The notes under the pieces are model-generated. The model worked only from the letters and a program-made list of their open reading frames with translations. It did not search any database and was not told the origin of the DNA. Both the position numbers and the translations under genes were made by a program. 64,000 nt of DNA from Cobetia sp. cqz5-12 (lineage in GTDB: Bacteria; Pseudomonadota; Gammaproteobacteria; Pseudomonadales; Halomonadaceae): assembly GCF_016495405.1 (NCBI RefSeq), contig NZ_CP044522.1, positions 930,001 to 994,000 on the forward strand. The letters are read 5' to 3'. Below are positions 18,873 through 26,849 of the stretch, one piece after another; position 1 is the stretch's first letter, and each line of letters begins with the position of its first letter.

Positions 18873-20600
18873 TTGGCGGATGCAGAGCTTTCACTCAGTT
18901 ACGGTCAGGCCTTCGTGGCTCCCGACCGCAAGCGTCATCGCAGCTCGATGTCGCTGGAGATACCGCTGGAGCGCGGCCCGCTGGCGGCCAAGGGCGGCTG
19001 TGCGCTGATCGCCGACACCACCAGCAAGAACGCGATCGCCAAGCAGGCCGGTGACCTTGCCGTGCGTGGCTTTCTGGCCGATTACTTCGCCACGCCCGAC
19101 AACTGGAGCGTCAAGTATTCCGCGACCCGCGTGCTGCGGGCGCTGAACAGCTGGTGTTACAGCCAGAGCCGCTTCGTGCGGGGCGGCAGTTACGTGACCT
19201 CGATTTCCGCGGTCGTCTTCCGGGGCCAGTCGGCGCATCTGTTCCATGCCGGCGACACGGTGGTTTTCCGTCTGCGTGGCGGCGAGTTCGAGCAGATCTC
19301 GCGCGATCATGTCACCGATCTCGGCGGCTATCGTTATCCGTCGCGGGCACTGGGCATGGATGTCAGCCTCGACATCGACTACATCGAGCTGCCGCTCAAG
19401 CAAGGCGATATCTTCCTGTTCACGACCCAGGCGGTGCGCGGCACCTTGCTGCCTTCCGATTTCGTCTCACTGATTCGCGATGACGTCTCGGATCTCGACG
19501 CCGCCAGTGAGCGCCTGGCGCATGCCGCGGCGGACCGCGCCGATGAGCGCGGCTACACGGCCGACCAGTTCTGCTTCCAGCTGGTGCGCATCGATCGCCT
19601 GGCGACTGCCTCTGACGATACGCCGGGGCGCGTCTATGGCGACCTGCCGGTACCGCGTGAACTGGAGCCGGGCGACCGTATCGATGGCCTGGAAGTGATG
19701 GAAGTCATGTCGCGCAGCGCGCGGGTGCGCGTCTACAAGGTGCGTGACCTCAAGAGCCGCCGCGTAATGGTGATGAAGGCGCCCAGCCCGGAGCTGTCGC
19801 TCAAGAATGCCTATCTCGAGCACTTCCTGCTCCAGCAGTGGGTGGTGGACCGTGTCAGCTCGCCCTTCGTGGTCAAGGTGGTGGAGCCGTCACGCCCGCG
19901 TGATCATCTCTACTACCTGCTCGAACATCTGGAGGCGCAGACACTGACCGAATGGGCGCGCATGCACCCGCAGGCCAATCTCGAGCAGCGTCTCGACATC
20001 GCGCGCCAGCTTGGCAAGGCCGTGCATGCTCTCAATCGTCGTGAGGTGCTGCACCAGCTGATTCACCCCGACAACGTGATGATCGACCGGCATGGCAAGG
20101 TGGTGCTGGTCGATTTCGGCGCCTGCCATCTGCGTGAAGGGGATGGCCATGAGAGCGCCGGTCCGCTGGCACGACAGGTCGGCCTCACCGAGCACAGCGC
20201 GCCGGAATATGCCCTTGGCGCCGATGTCAGTCGTCGCAGCGATCAATACGGCCTGGCCTCGGTGATCTACTGGCTGCTGACCGGCATGCAGCCCTATGCC
20301 CAGTCGATGGAGCAGCTGCGCACCCATACCGACCTCGAACTGCTGGAATATCAGCCAGCCCGCATGCGCAATCCCCAGGTGCCACAGATACTGGATGACG
20401 CCCTCAGGCGCGCCCTGGACCCGCAGCGCACCCTGCGCTATCGCCGCCTGTCTGAGCTGCTCTACGCGCTGCGCCTGCCGCAGCAGGACCCCGGCAAGGC
20501 GCTGACGCCCTCGGAGGCGATCCGTGAACCGGCCAATTTCTGGCAGGGCGTCGCCGGCATCCTGCTGTTGCTGCTGGTGCTGTCCTGGCTACTGAAATGA
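18873..20600 (+). CDS. PP2C-phosphatase/Ser-Thr kinase fusion, probable pseudoenzyme, tail-anchored
   Basis: A 575-residue protein. Residues about 25-242 are a PP2C-type phosphatase domain, about 265-535 a Hanks-type kinase domain, and the last 20 residues (GILLLLLVLSWLLK) a tail anchor. Both domains are eroded. PP2C keeps Asp48, GD127-128 and Asp231, but the metal-binding TDG motif reads TTQA at 184-187 (Asp to Gln). The kinase keeps Lys302, Asn401 and DFG (Asp414), but the HRD/HQD catalytic Asp is Leu396 (motif HQL-IHPDN). Start is TTG at 18873 with AAGGAG at 18861-18866. It overlaps the next gene by 4 bp (ATGA). Proteins of this architecture are usually annotated as bifunctional kinase/phosphatase; here a scaffold or sensor role seems more likely. 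Confidence 0.85.
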   Translation: MADAELSLSYGQAFVAPDRKRHRSSMSLEIPLERGPLAAKGGCALIADTTSKNAIAKQAGDLAVRGFLADYFATPDNWSVKYSATRVLRALNSWCYSQSRFVRGGSYVTSISAVVFRGQSAHLFHAGDTVVFRLRGGEFEQISRDHVTDLGGYRYPSRALGMDVSLDIDYIELPLKQGDIFLFTTQAVRGTLLPSDFVSLIRDDVSDLDAASERLAHAAADRADERGYTADQFCFQLVRIDRLATASDDTPGRVYGDLPVPRELEPGDRIDGLEVMEVMSRSARVRVYKVRDLKSRRVMVMKAPSPELSLKNAYLEHFLLQQWVVDRVSSPFVVKVVEPSRPRDHLYYLLEHLEAQTLTEWARMHPQANLEQRLDIARQLGKAVHALNRREVLHQLIHPDNVMIDRHGKVVLVDFGACHLREGDGHESAGPLARQVGLTEHSAPEYALGADVSRRSDQYGLASVIYWLLTGMQPYAQSMEQLRTHTDLELLEYQPARMRNPQVPQILDDALRRALDPQRTLRYRRLSELLYALRLPQQDPGKALTPSEAIREPANFWQGVAGILLLLLVLSWLLK

Positions 20601-21304
20601 GCGCAGAGACTGATGGGGTTCAAGGCCATGGTGGAGGGAAGAGGGGGATGGGGCAGACCGCGATCGTGATCGGGGCGACCGGCGTGGTGGGGCGCGAGGT
20701 GGTGGCTGAGCTCAGCGCCTGTGAGGCCATCGCCCGAGTCGTCACGCTGACGCGCCGGCCGGCGCCGAGCGATTGCGGCAAGGTCGAGAACCATGTGGTC
20801 GACTTCGCGCGATTGGAAGACTGGGCCCACTGTTTCCAGGCGGACCTGCTGTTCTCGTGCCTGGGCACCACACTCAAGCAGGCGGGGTCGCTCGAGGCCC
20901 AGCGGCGTGTCGACATCGATCATCAACTGAGTGCCGCCCGGCTGGCGGCCGCCCAGGGAGTGACGCACTACCTGCTGGTTTCCTCCAGCGGCGCCAATCA
21001 TGCGAGCCGCAATGGCTATCTCAGGATGAAGGGCGAACTGGAAGTGGCCATCAAGGCGCTGCCCTTTGCGCGTATCAGTGTCTTCCAGCCGTCATTGCTG
21101 GTGGGGGAGCGCCGCGAGTTCCGCCTGGGTGAGACGCTGGCGCGCTATCTGTTGCCGGTGCTCACCCGCTCGCCGGGCTTGCAGCGCTATCGACCGATCC
21201 GTGGCGCTCAGGTAGCGGCGCGTATGGTCGAAGTCAGTCAGCGTCAGCAGCAGGCGCATGTGGTTTACCGGCTGGAGGAGGTATTCCCCTCTACATCTGC
21301 ATGA
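20597..21304 (+). CDS. NAD(P)-binding atypical SDR, HTATIP2/TIP30-like
   Basis: A 235-residue Rossmann protein. The nucleotide-binding GATGVVGREVV lies at about 26-36 and is preceded by a poorly conserved 18-residue tail; an internal ATG at 20648 (MGQTAIVIGATG) could be the true start. LFSCLGTTLKQAGS and YLLVSSSGANHASRNGYLRMKGELE, with the YLxxKGE variant of YxxxK, place it in the HTATIP2-like subgroup; the reaction is unknown. The 4-bp ATGA overlap at 20597-20600 couples it to the kinase/phosphatase fusion if the upstream ATG is used. Confidence 0.8.
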   Translation: MSAETDGVQGHGGGKRGMGQTAIVIGATGVVGREVVAELSACEAIARVVTLTRRPAPSDCGKVENHVVDFARLEDWAHCFQADLLFSCLGTTLKQAGSLEAQRRVDIDHQLSAARLAAAQGVTHYLLVSSSGANHASRNGYLRMKGELEVAIKALPFARISVFQPSLLVGERREFRLGETLARYLLPVLTRSPGLQRYRPIRGAQVAARMVEVSQRQQQAHVVYRLEEVFPSTSA

Positions 21305-21319
21305 CAACTGACAGCCATC

Positions 21320-21355
21320 AAAAAGCCCCGCACAGTCGCCTGTGCGGGGCTTTTT
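21320..21355. terminator. Intrinsic terminator after the SDR gene
   Basis: A 16-bp stem (21320-21335 with 21340-21355), TCGC loop, A-run and T-run. Lies between convergent genes and can serve pfp too. Confidence 0.92.
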
Positions 21356-21369
21356 TACACTGGCTTCAC

Positions 21370-21417
21370 TGTCAACGACCGGCTCTGTCAGCAACTGGCC
21401 GTGTCAGCGACGGATCG
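21370..21417. repeat. Three imperfect 16-bp tandem repeats near the pfp 3' end
   Basis: Units at 21370-21385, 21386-21401 and 21402-21417 share TGTCARC at the start and CGRC in the middle. The array lies between the terminator and the pfp stop at 21442. Confidence 0.65.
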
Positions 21418-21441
21418 CTCAGGCGCGTCAACGCCAGGCGA

Positions 21442-22704
21442 TCAGATCGTGAACGGTGTCAGCTTCTTCTCGACCTTGGCCAGCGTGAGCTTGGCGACTG
21501 CCGGCAGACCATTGACGAACGGCGGGAAGTCCTCGCCCTGGATCAGCGGTGACAGGTACTGGCGGCAGGCGTCAGTGATGTAGAAGCCGTCTTCGGTGAT
21601 GAACTCCAGCGGCATGAACTTCTCATGGTTGGCGATCTGCTCCAGCGGTGCCTCGATGATGTCCCAGGCGTAGTCAGCGCCATCGCCGAGGCGACGGATC
21701 GCCGGCATCACGGCATTCTTGCCGGCCAGCGCCATCTCGACGGCGGCACGGCCAGTGGCATAGGCCTGCTCGACGTCGGTCTTCGAGGCGATGTGGCGTG
21801 CCGCGCGCTGCAGGTAATCGGCCACCGCCCAGTGATACTTGTAGCCCAGGTCCTGCTTGACCATGCCGGCCAGTGTCGGCGCGACGCCGCCCAGCTGACG
21901 GTGGCCGAAGGCGTCGGTATTGCCGGCATCGGCCAGGAAGGTGCCATCTTCGTACCGCGCCCCTTCGGAGACCACCACCACGCAGTAGCCGTGTTCCTTG
22001 ACGCAGGCATCGACGCGCGCCATGAATTCCTTGCGGTGGAAGGCGACTTCCGGGAAGACGACGATGTGCGGCGGCTGGGTGGCATCTTCACCGGCCAGGG
22101 CGCCGGCGGCGGCGATCCAGCCCGCGTGACGCCCCATGACTTCCAGGATGAACACCTTGGTGGAGGTGGCGCACATGGAGGCGATGTCGAGACCGGCTTC
22201 ACGGGTGGAGGTGGCGATGTACTTGGCCACGCTGCCAAAGCCCGGCGAGTTGTCGGTGATCGGCAGGTCGTTGTCCACGGTCTTCGGCACGTGGATGGCC
22301 TGGATCGGGTAGCCCATGGTCTCGGCCAGCTGAGAGACCTTCAGGCAGGTATCGGCGCTGTCGCCGCCACCGTTGTAGAAGAAGTAACGGATATCGTGGG
22401 CCTTGAACACCTCGATCAGACGCTCGTACTGGGTACGGTGGTCCTCGATGCTCTTGAGCTTGTAGCGGCAGGAGCCGAAGGCACCGCCCGGCGTGTGGCG
22501 CAGCGCGGCGATGTTCTCGTCGCTTTCCTGGCTGACGTCGATCAGGTCTTCGGTCAGGGCACCGATGATGCCGTTATGACCGGCATACAGCTTGCCGATC
22601 TGGTCGCCGTTTTCACGAGCGGCTTCGATGACGCCACAGGCACTGGCGTTGATGACGGCGGTAACGCCACCGGACTGGGCGTAGAAGGCATTGTGCTGGG
22701 GCAT
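21442..22704 (-). CDS. pfp: PPi-dependent 6-phosphofructokinase
   Basis: A 420-residue enzyme phosphorylating fructose 6-phosphate with pyrophosphate, reversibly. It matches the methylotroph-type Pfp: N-terminal NAFYAQSGGVTAVINASA, GAFGSCRYKLK, YNGGGDSADT and PKTVDNDLP. The GGGDS motif puts Asp where ATP-dependent enzymes have the second Gly of GGDG, the known determinant of PPi use. MGRHAGW and the TDVEQAY segment complete the active site. I see no ATP-type pfkA in the window. It uses the PPi that Ppa (encoded 3 kb away) would otherwise hydrolyse. Confidence 0.92.
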   Translation of the reverse strand: MPQHNAFYAQSGGVTAVINASACGVIEAARENGDQIGKLYAGHNGIIGALTEDLIDVSQESDENIAALRHTPGGAFGSCRYKLKSIEDHRTQYERLIEVFKAHDIRYFFYNGGGDSADTCLKVSQLAETMGYPIQAIHVPKTVDNDLPITDNSPGFGSVAKYIATSTREAGLDIASMCATSTKVFILEVMGRHAGWIAAAGALAGEDATQPPHIVVFPEVAFHRKEFMARVDACVKEHGYCVVVVSEGARYEDGTFLADAGNTDAFGHRQLGGVAPTLAGMVKQDLGYKYHWAVADYLQRAARHIASKTDVEQAYATGRAAVEMALAGKNAVMPAIRRLGDGADYAWDIIEAPLEQIANHEKFMPLEFITEDGFYITDACRQYLSPLIQGEDFPPFVNGLPAVAKLTLAKVEKKLTPFTI

Positions 22705-22898
22705 GGGCTTCTCGTCTCTGCTTCCTTGTCATGGTCTTGAACGGGCTGGCGCTTACCCGCCGCATCATATCCGAAAGACATGACCCCTGCACGACGCCCG
22801 AATGCCACTGGGGGTGTCGTCCATCCCTGACAGGCCGCGCGCTACTCGCCGCCTGGCGGGCATGCTAGTCTGCTCGGGCTTCCGGATTGGAGAAACAG

Positions 22899-24341
22899 AT
22901 GCACCTTCACGTCATCGGTATTTGCGGTACCTTCATGGGCTCTCTGGCGCTGCTGGCGCGCGCGCGCGGTCATCGCGTCACGGGGAGCGATGCCAACGTC
23001 TATCCGCCCATGAGCACACAGCTGGCCGAGGCCGGTATCACCCTGATGGAGGGCTATGCGGCCGACAATCTCGTCCCCGCGCCTGACCTTACGGTGGTCG
23101 GCAATGCCGTCTCGCGCGGCAACCCCGAAGTCGAGACGCTGCTCGAGCGCGGCCTGGCCTACACCTCCGGCCCGCAATGGCTGTGTGACGAGGTGCTGAC
23201 CGGTCGTCCGGTGATCGCCATCGCCGGCACCCACGGCAAGACCACCACCGCGACCATGACTGCCTGGATTCTCGAATGTGCGGGTCGCACGCCGGGCTAT
23301 CTGATCGGTGGCGTGCCGCCGCAGCTGGGGGATTCCGCGCGTATCGGCGACCCGCAGGCGCCCTTCGTGGTTGAGGCCGATGAGTACGACACGGCCTTCT
23401 TCGACAAGCGCTCCAAGTTCGTGCATTACCGTCCGCGCATCGCCGTGCTCAACAATCTCGAGTTCGACCACGCCGACATCTTCCCGGATCTCGCCGCCAT
23501 CGAGCGTCAGTTCCACCATCTGGTGCGCACCGTGCCGGCTGGCGGCAAGCTGGTGGTCGCAGCGGACGCCGTCGCCGGTGCCGAGGCGCTGGAACGCGTG
23601 CTGGATCAAGGCTGCTGGACGCCGGTGGCGCGCTTCGGCGATGAGAGCGGTATCGAGAACGCCGGTGGCGACTGGCGCTATCGTCTGATCAGTGCCGATG
23701 GCAGCCACTTCGCGCTGGCGGCGCCGGCCGCCGTGTCCGGCGAGGCGGACCGCTTCGTCGAGTGCCAGTGGGCGATGCGCGGACGCCACAACGTGGCCAA
23801 TGCCTGTGCCGCGGTGGCCGCTGCCGTCGAGTGCGGCGTGAGTGTCGAGGCGGCGCTGCAGGCACTCGCGCGCTTCGCGCCGCCCAGGCGTCGGCAGGAG
23901 CTGCGCGGTGAGGTAGCGGGCGTCAAGGTCATCGATGACTTCGCGCACCACCCGACCGCCATCGCCACCACGCTCGAGGGCCTGGCGCCGGGCGTGGCGG
24001 CCGAAGGGCAAGGCGGTCGCCTGTGGGCGGTGATCGAACCGCGCTCCAATACCATGAAGCTTGGCACCATGAAGGCGCGTCTGCCGGCTTCGGTGACCGC
24101 GGCCGACCGCGTCAGCTGGTTCGCGGGCCCCAGCCTCGGCTGGTCATTGGACGAGACGGTCAGTGAGTGCCGCGCGCTCGGCGTGGAAGCTGAGGTGGAG
24201 CAGGACCTCGACGCCCTGATCGCGAAGATCGCCAATCAATCCCGCGCCGGCGACTGGGTGGTGGTGATGTCCAATGGCGGCTTCGGCGGTATTCACGAGC
24301 GCCTTCTGGCGGCGCTGGCAGCACGTGAAGGTGAAGCATGA
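22899..24341 (+). CDS. mpl: UDP-N-acetylmuramate:L-alanyl-gamma-D-glutamyl-meso-diaminopimelate ligase
   Basis: A 480-residue Mur-ligase-family enzyme that reattaches recycled murein tripeptide to UDP-MurNAc. N-terminal HVIGICGTFMGSLALLA, GSDANVYPPMSTQL, the ATP loop GTHGKTTTA, EADEYDTAFFDKRSKFVHY, NNLEFDHADIFPD and the late EPRSNTMKLG are all diagnostic of Mpl over MurC. The ATG at 22899 with GGAG at 22889-22892 is preferred to a TTG four codons upstream. The ubiX start overlaps the stop by 4 bp. The window also encodes nagZ, another murein recycling enzyme. Confidence 0.95.
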   Translation: MHLHVIGICGTFMGSLALLARARGHRVTGSDANVYPPMSTQLAEAGITLMEGYAADNLVPAPDLTVVGNAVSRGNPEVETLLERGLAYTSGPQWLCDEVLTGRPVIAIAGTHGKTTTATMTAWILECAGRTPGYLIGGVPPQLGDSARIGDPQAPFVVEADEYDTAFFDKRSKFVHYRPRIAVLNNLEFDHADIFPDLAAIERQFHHLVRTVPAGGKLVVAADAVAGAEALERVLDQGCWTPVARFGDESGIENAGGDWRYRLISADGSHFALAAPAAVSGEADRFVECQWAMRGRHNVANACAAVAAAVECGVSVEAALQALARFAPPRRRQELRGEVAGVKVIDDFAHHPTAIATTLEGLAPGVAAEGQGGRLWAVIEPRSNTMKLGTMKARLPASVTAADRVSWFAGPSLGWSLDETVSECRALGVEAEVEQDLDALIAKIANQSRAGDWVVVMSNGGFGGIHERLLAALAAREGEA

Positions 24342-24991
24342 AAGCGCAAGCGACAGCCCCTGAGGGCGAGTTCAAGTCGGCGGTTACCGTCGCGCTGACC
24401 GGGGCCTCCGGCGCCCAGTACGGCCTGCGCCTGATCGAGTGTCTGGTCGCGGCCGGTCATGAAGTGATGGTGATGGTCTCCAAGGCGGCGCACATGGTGA
24501 TCGCCACCGAGACCGATGAGGAGCTGCCGGCACGTCCGGCGCGCCTCGCCGAGGTGCTCACCCAGCGCTACGCCGCAAGGCCCGGTCAGATTCGTTGCTT
24601 CGGGCGCGAGGACTGGATGGCCCCGGTGGCCTCCGGCTCCGGCGCGCCGAGTGCCATGGTGGTGTGCCCGTGTTCCACCGGCTCGCTGTCCGCGATCGCG
24701 ACCGGGGCCAGCAACAACCTGATCGAGCGCGCCGCCGATGTGGCCCTCAAGGAGCGTCGCACGCTGATTCTGGTGCCGCGCGAGACACCGTTCTCGGCCA
24801 TTCACCTCGAGCATATGCTCACGCTGACGCGCATGGGCGCCGTCATCCTGCCCGCTGCGCCCGGTTTCTATCATCGCCCGCAGTCCCTCGATGACATGAT
24901 CGACTTCATCGTCGCACGCATTCTCAACCAGCTGGGTATCGCGCATGCGCTGATGCCGCGCTGGGGCGAGGGGCATGTCAGCGGCGATTGA
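24338..24991 (+). CDS. ubiX: Flavin prenyltransferase UbiX
   Basis: A 217-residue flavoprotein that makes prenylated FMN, the cofactor of the UbiD decarboxylase in ubiquinone synthesis. TGASGAQYGLRLIE at the N-terminus binds FMN. The central CSTGSLSAIATGASNNLIERAADV and PRETPFSAIHLEHM are family hallmarks. Coupled to mpl by an ATGA overlap, the same mpl-ubiX order as in Pseudomonas. The first 14 residues (KAQATAPEGEFKS) are a non-conserved extension. Confidence 0.94.
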   Translation: MKAQATAPEGEFKSAVTVALTGASGAQYGLRLIECLVAAGHEVMVMVSKAAHMVIATETDEELPARPARLAEVLTQRYAARPGQIRCFGREDWMAPVASGSGAPSAMVVCPCSTGSLSAIATGASNNLIERAADVALKERRTLILVPRETPFSAIHLEHMLTLTRMGAVILPAAPGFYHRPQSLDDMIDFIVARILNQLGIAHALMPRWGEGHVSGD

Positions 24992-25090
24992 AGGGCGATC
25001 GGTCGATCCGCTCAGGAGAGAGTTCGTCGGTGAGAGCTTGTCAGAGACATCCCTCTGGCACTGCATCAGATTGCGCAAGGAGAGCAGGGA

Positions 25091-25720
25091 ATGCTGAATT
25101 GGTCGTTGTTGTCGGTGTTCGTGCCGACGTTCTTTCTGGTCTCGCTGACACCGGGCATGTGCATGACGCTGGCGATGACCCTGGGCATGACCCAGGGCGT
25201 CAAGCGCACGCTGTGGATGATGGTGGGCGAACTGCTGGGCGTCGGGCTGGTGGCGGTGTCGGCGGTGATCGGCGTCGCGACCATCATGCTGCGCTATCCG
25301 ATGGTGTTCTCGGCCTTCAAGCTGGCGGGGGGCGCCTACCTAGCCTGGCTGGGGATCCAGATGTGGCGTTCACGTGGCCGCCTGGCCCTGGGGGTAGCAG
25401 GGGAGGATGCGACGGCACCGCGCGCCTCGCGCCGTGCATTGGCCGCACAGGGCTTCGTCACCGCGATTGCCAACCCCAAGGGCTGGGCGTTCTTCATCGC
25501 GCTGTTGCCGCCGTTTCTGGATGCCAGCCTGCCGCTGGCGCCGCAGCTGATCGCGCTGGTCGGCATCATCCTGACGCTGGAATTCACCTGCCTGCTGCTC
25601 TACGCCGGTGGTGGCAGCAGCCTGGCGCGCTGGCTGGGGCGGGGTTCGCGAGTGCGGCTGATGAACCGCGTGGCCGGCACGCTGATGATCGGCGTGGGCA
25701 TCTGGCTCGCGACCGGTTGA
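25091..25720 (+). CDS. LysE/RhtB family amino-acid exporter
   Basis: A 209-residue membrane protein with about six hydrophobic segments. The family pattern is clear: PGMCMTLAMTLGMTQGVKR near residue 20 and NPKGWAFFIALLPPF around 123-137. Substrates of such proteins (homoserine, threonine, leucine and others) cannot be told from sequence alone. Weak RBS AGCAGGGA. It follows ubiX after 99 bp and ends before a long hairpin shared with the convergent EamA gene. Confidence 0.85.
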   Translation: MLNWSLLSVFVPTFFLVSLTPGMCMTLAMTLGMTQGVKRTLWMMVGELLGVGLVAVSAVIGVATIMLRYPMVFSAFKLAGGAYLAWLGIQMWRSRGRLALGVAGEDATAPRASRRALAAQGFVTAIANPKGWAFFIALLPPFLDASLPLAPQLIALVGIILTLEFTCLLLYAGGGSSLARWLGRGSRVRLMNRVAGTLMIGVGIWLATG

Positions 25721-25754
25721 TGTCGGCATGACCGAGCGAAGAATGTCAGCTTGT

Positions 25755-25795
25755 GAACACACTCAGGCCCGCCAATGGCGGGCCTGAGTGTGTTC
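25755..25795. terminator. Long perfect hairpin between the LysE and EamA genes
   Basis: Perfect 19-bp arms (25755-25773 with 25777-25795) and a 3-nt loop. No T tract of note on either side, but its position between convergent genes fits a bidirectional terminator or 3'-end stabiliser. Confidence 0.7.
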
Positions 25796-25809
25796 AGGGG
25801 CGCGGTGCT

Positions 25810-25843
25810 GATTCAGCTGCGACTTCGGTTCAGCTGCGGCGCA
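25810..25843. repeat. Two 17-bp tandem copies spanning the EamA stop codon
   Basis: Units 25810-25826 and 25827-25843 share RTTCAGCTGCG. The EamA stop (TCA on the plus strand, 25830-25832) lies in the second unit, and the first unit sits just beyond the stop. Confidence 0.6.
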
Positions 25844-26708
25844 GGGTCTCAAGTGCTGCCGCCGCCACGATGAAGCTACCGCCGACCAGTGTCAGCCAGG
25901 TGGGCACCTCGCCGAGAATCAGCCACGCCAGCAATACGCCGTAGACGGGTTGCAGGCAGCCGATCATGCCGACGGTCTTGGCCTTGAGGCCACCGAGGGC
26001 AAAGGTCATCAGGGCATGCGGTGCTGCCGTGAAGACGATGGCCAGCACCAGCATGGCGATCCCCGTCGAGGGGCTGGCATCCATGATCTCGCCGGAGACG
26101 AATGGCAGCGTCAGCACCACGACGCCCAGCGCCTGCAGGCTCATCGATAGTACCGGGTTGAGGTGGCTGAGACGGTAGCGCACCAGCAGATTGCGCGCCG
26201 CGAACAACAGGCCCGAGAACACGCCCCATAACACCCCCGCCAGGCTGTCGCCCTGCGCGCTGCTGTCGCCGCCTGGGACAAGCAGCCAGATGCCGATGCA
26301 GACCAGCCCCGCTGCCGCCAGGTCCTTCGCTTTCAGGCGCGTGCCTTCCACCCATGGCTCCAGCAGCACGATGAAGATGGGGTAGGTGAACAGCGCCAGC
26401 ATGCCGGTGGCCACGGAAGACACCTGCATCGAGTGAAAGTAGCTCACCCAGTGCGCGGCCATCAGCGCGGCGGCGATGCCCAGCAAGAGCCAGTCACGCC
26501 CGCTCAGACGTAGCGAGACATGCCACTTCAGGCGTGCCAGCCACAGCAGGAACAGTCCCGCCAGCAGGCTGCGCCAGGTGGTGATGTCGAGCGCCGAGAG
26601 AGGCACGCCTTTCGAGAACAGCGCCGTACCGCCAAGCAGCGCGATGCCGAGATGAATCGACATCAGCGCCTGGGGCTGGTTGGAGGGAGGGGCAGCAGGG
26701 CCGGGCAT
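25830..26708 (-). CDS. EamA/DMT-family permease
   Basis: A 292-residue protein with about ten hydrophobic helices and two EamA repeats; the second begins at SLAGVLWGVFSGLLFAARN. Typical segments are ITTWRSLLAGLFLLWLARL, FTYPIFIVLLEP and GLKAKTVGMIGCLQPVYGVLLAWLILGE. Substrate not predictable. The ATG at 26708 (MPGPAAPP) has GAGG at 26714-26717 and is preferred to upstream in-frame starts. It lies downstream of the DedA-PAP2 gene on the same strand, with 123 bp between. Confidence 0.82.
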   Translation of the reverse strand: MPGPAAPPSNQPQALMSIHLGIALLGGTALFSKGVPLSALDITTWRSLLAGLFLLWLARLKWHVSLRLSGRDWLLLGIAAALMAAHWVSYFHSMQVSSVATGMLALFTYPIFIVLLEPWVEGTRLKAKDLAAAGLVCIGIWLLVPGGDSSAQGDSLAGVLWGVFSGLLFAARNLLVRYRLSHLNPVLSMSLQALGVVVLTLPFVSGEIMDASPSTGIAMLVLAIVFTAAPHALMTFALGGLKAKTVGMIGCLQPVYGVLLAWLILGEVPTWLTLVGGSFIVAAAALETLRRS

Positions 26709-26773
26709 GAGGTTCCTCGTCATCAGGGGGGAGTGATAAAGCCGCCATCTCAGGCGGCTCATCGGTTTACAGC

Positions 26774-26849
26774 GTTATCACGGTAACGTTATCGCGACGG
26801 CCTGAGCGGCAGCAGTCTGATCGCGACAGCCTATAGCGGCAGCCAGGCG
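26774..26849. repeat. Tandem duplications crossing the DedA-PAP2 stop codon
   Basis: Two 14-bp copies (26774-26787, 26788-26801) sharing GTTATC run into two 29-30 bp copies (26791-26819, 26820-26849) sharing ATCGCGAC-GCCT and GCGGCAGC. The gene's stop (CTA on the plus strand, 26831-26833) lies within the last copy. Confidence 0.65.
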
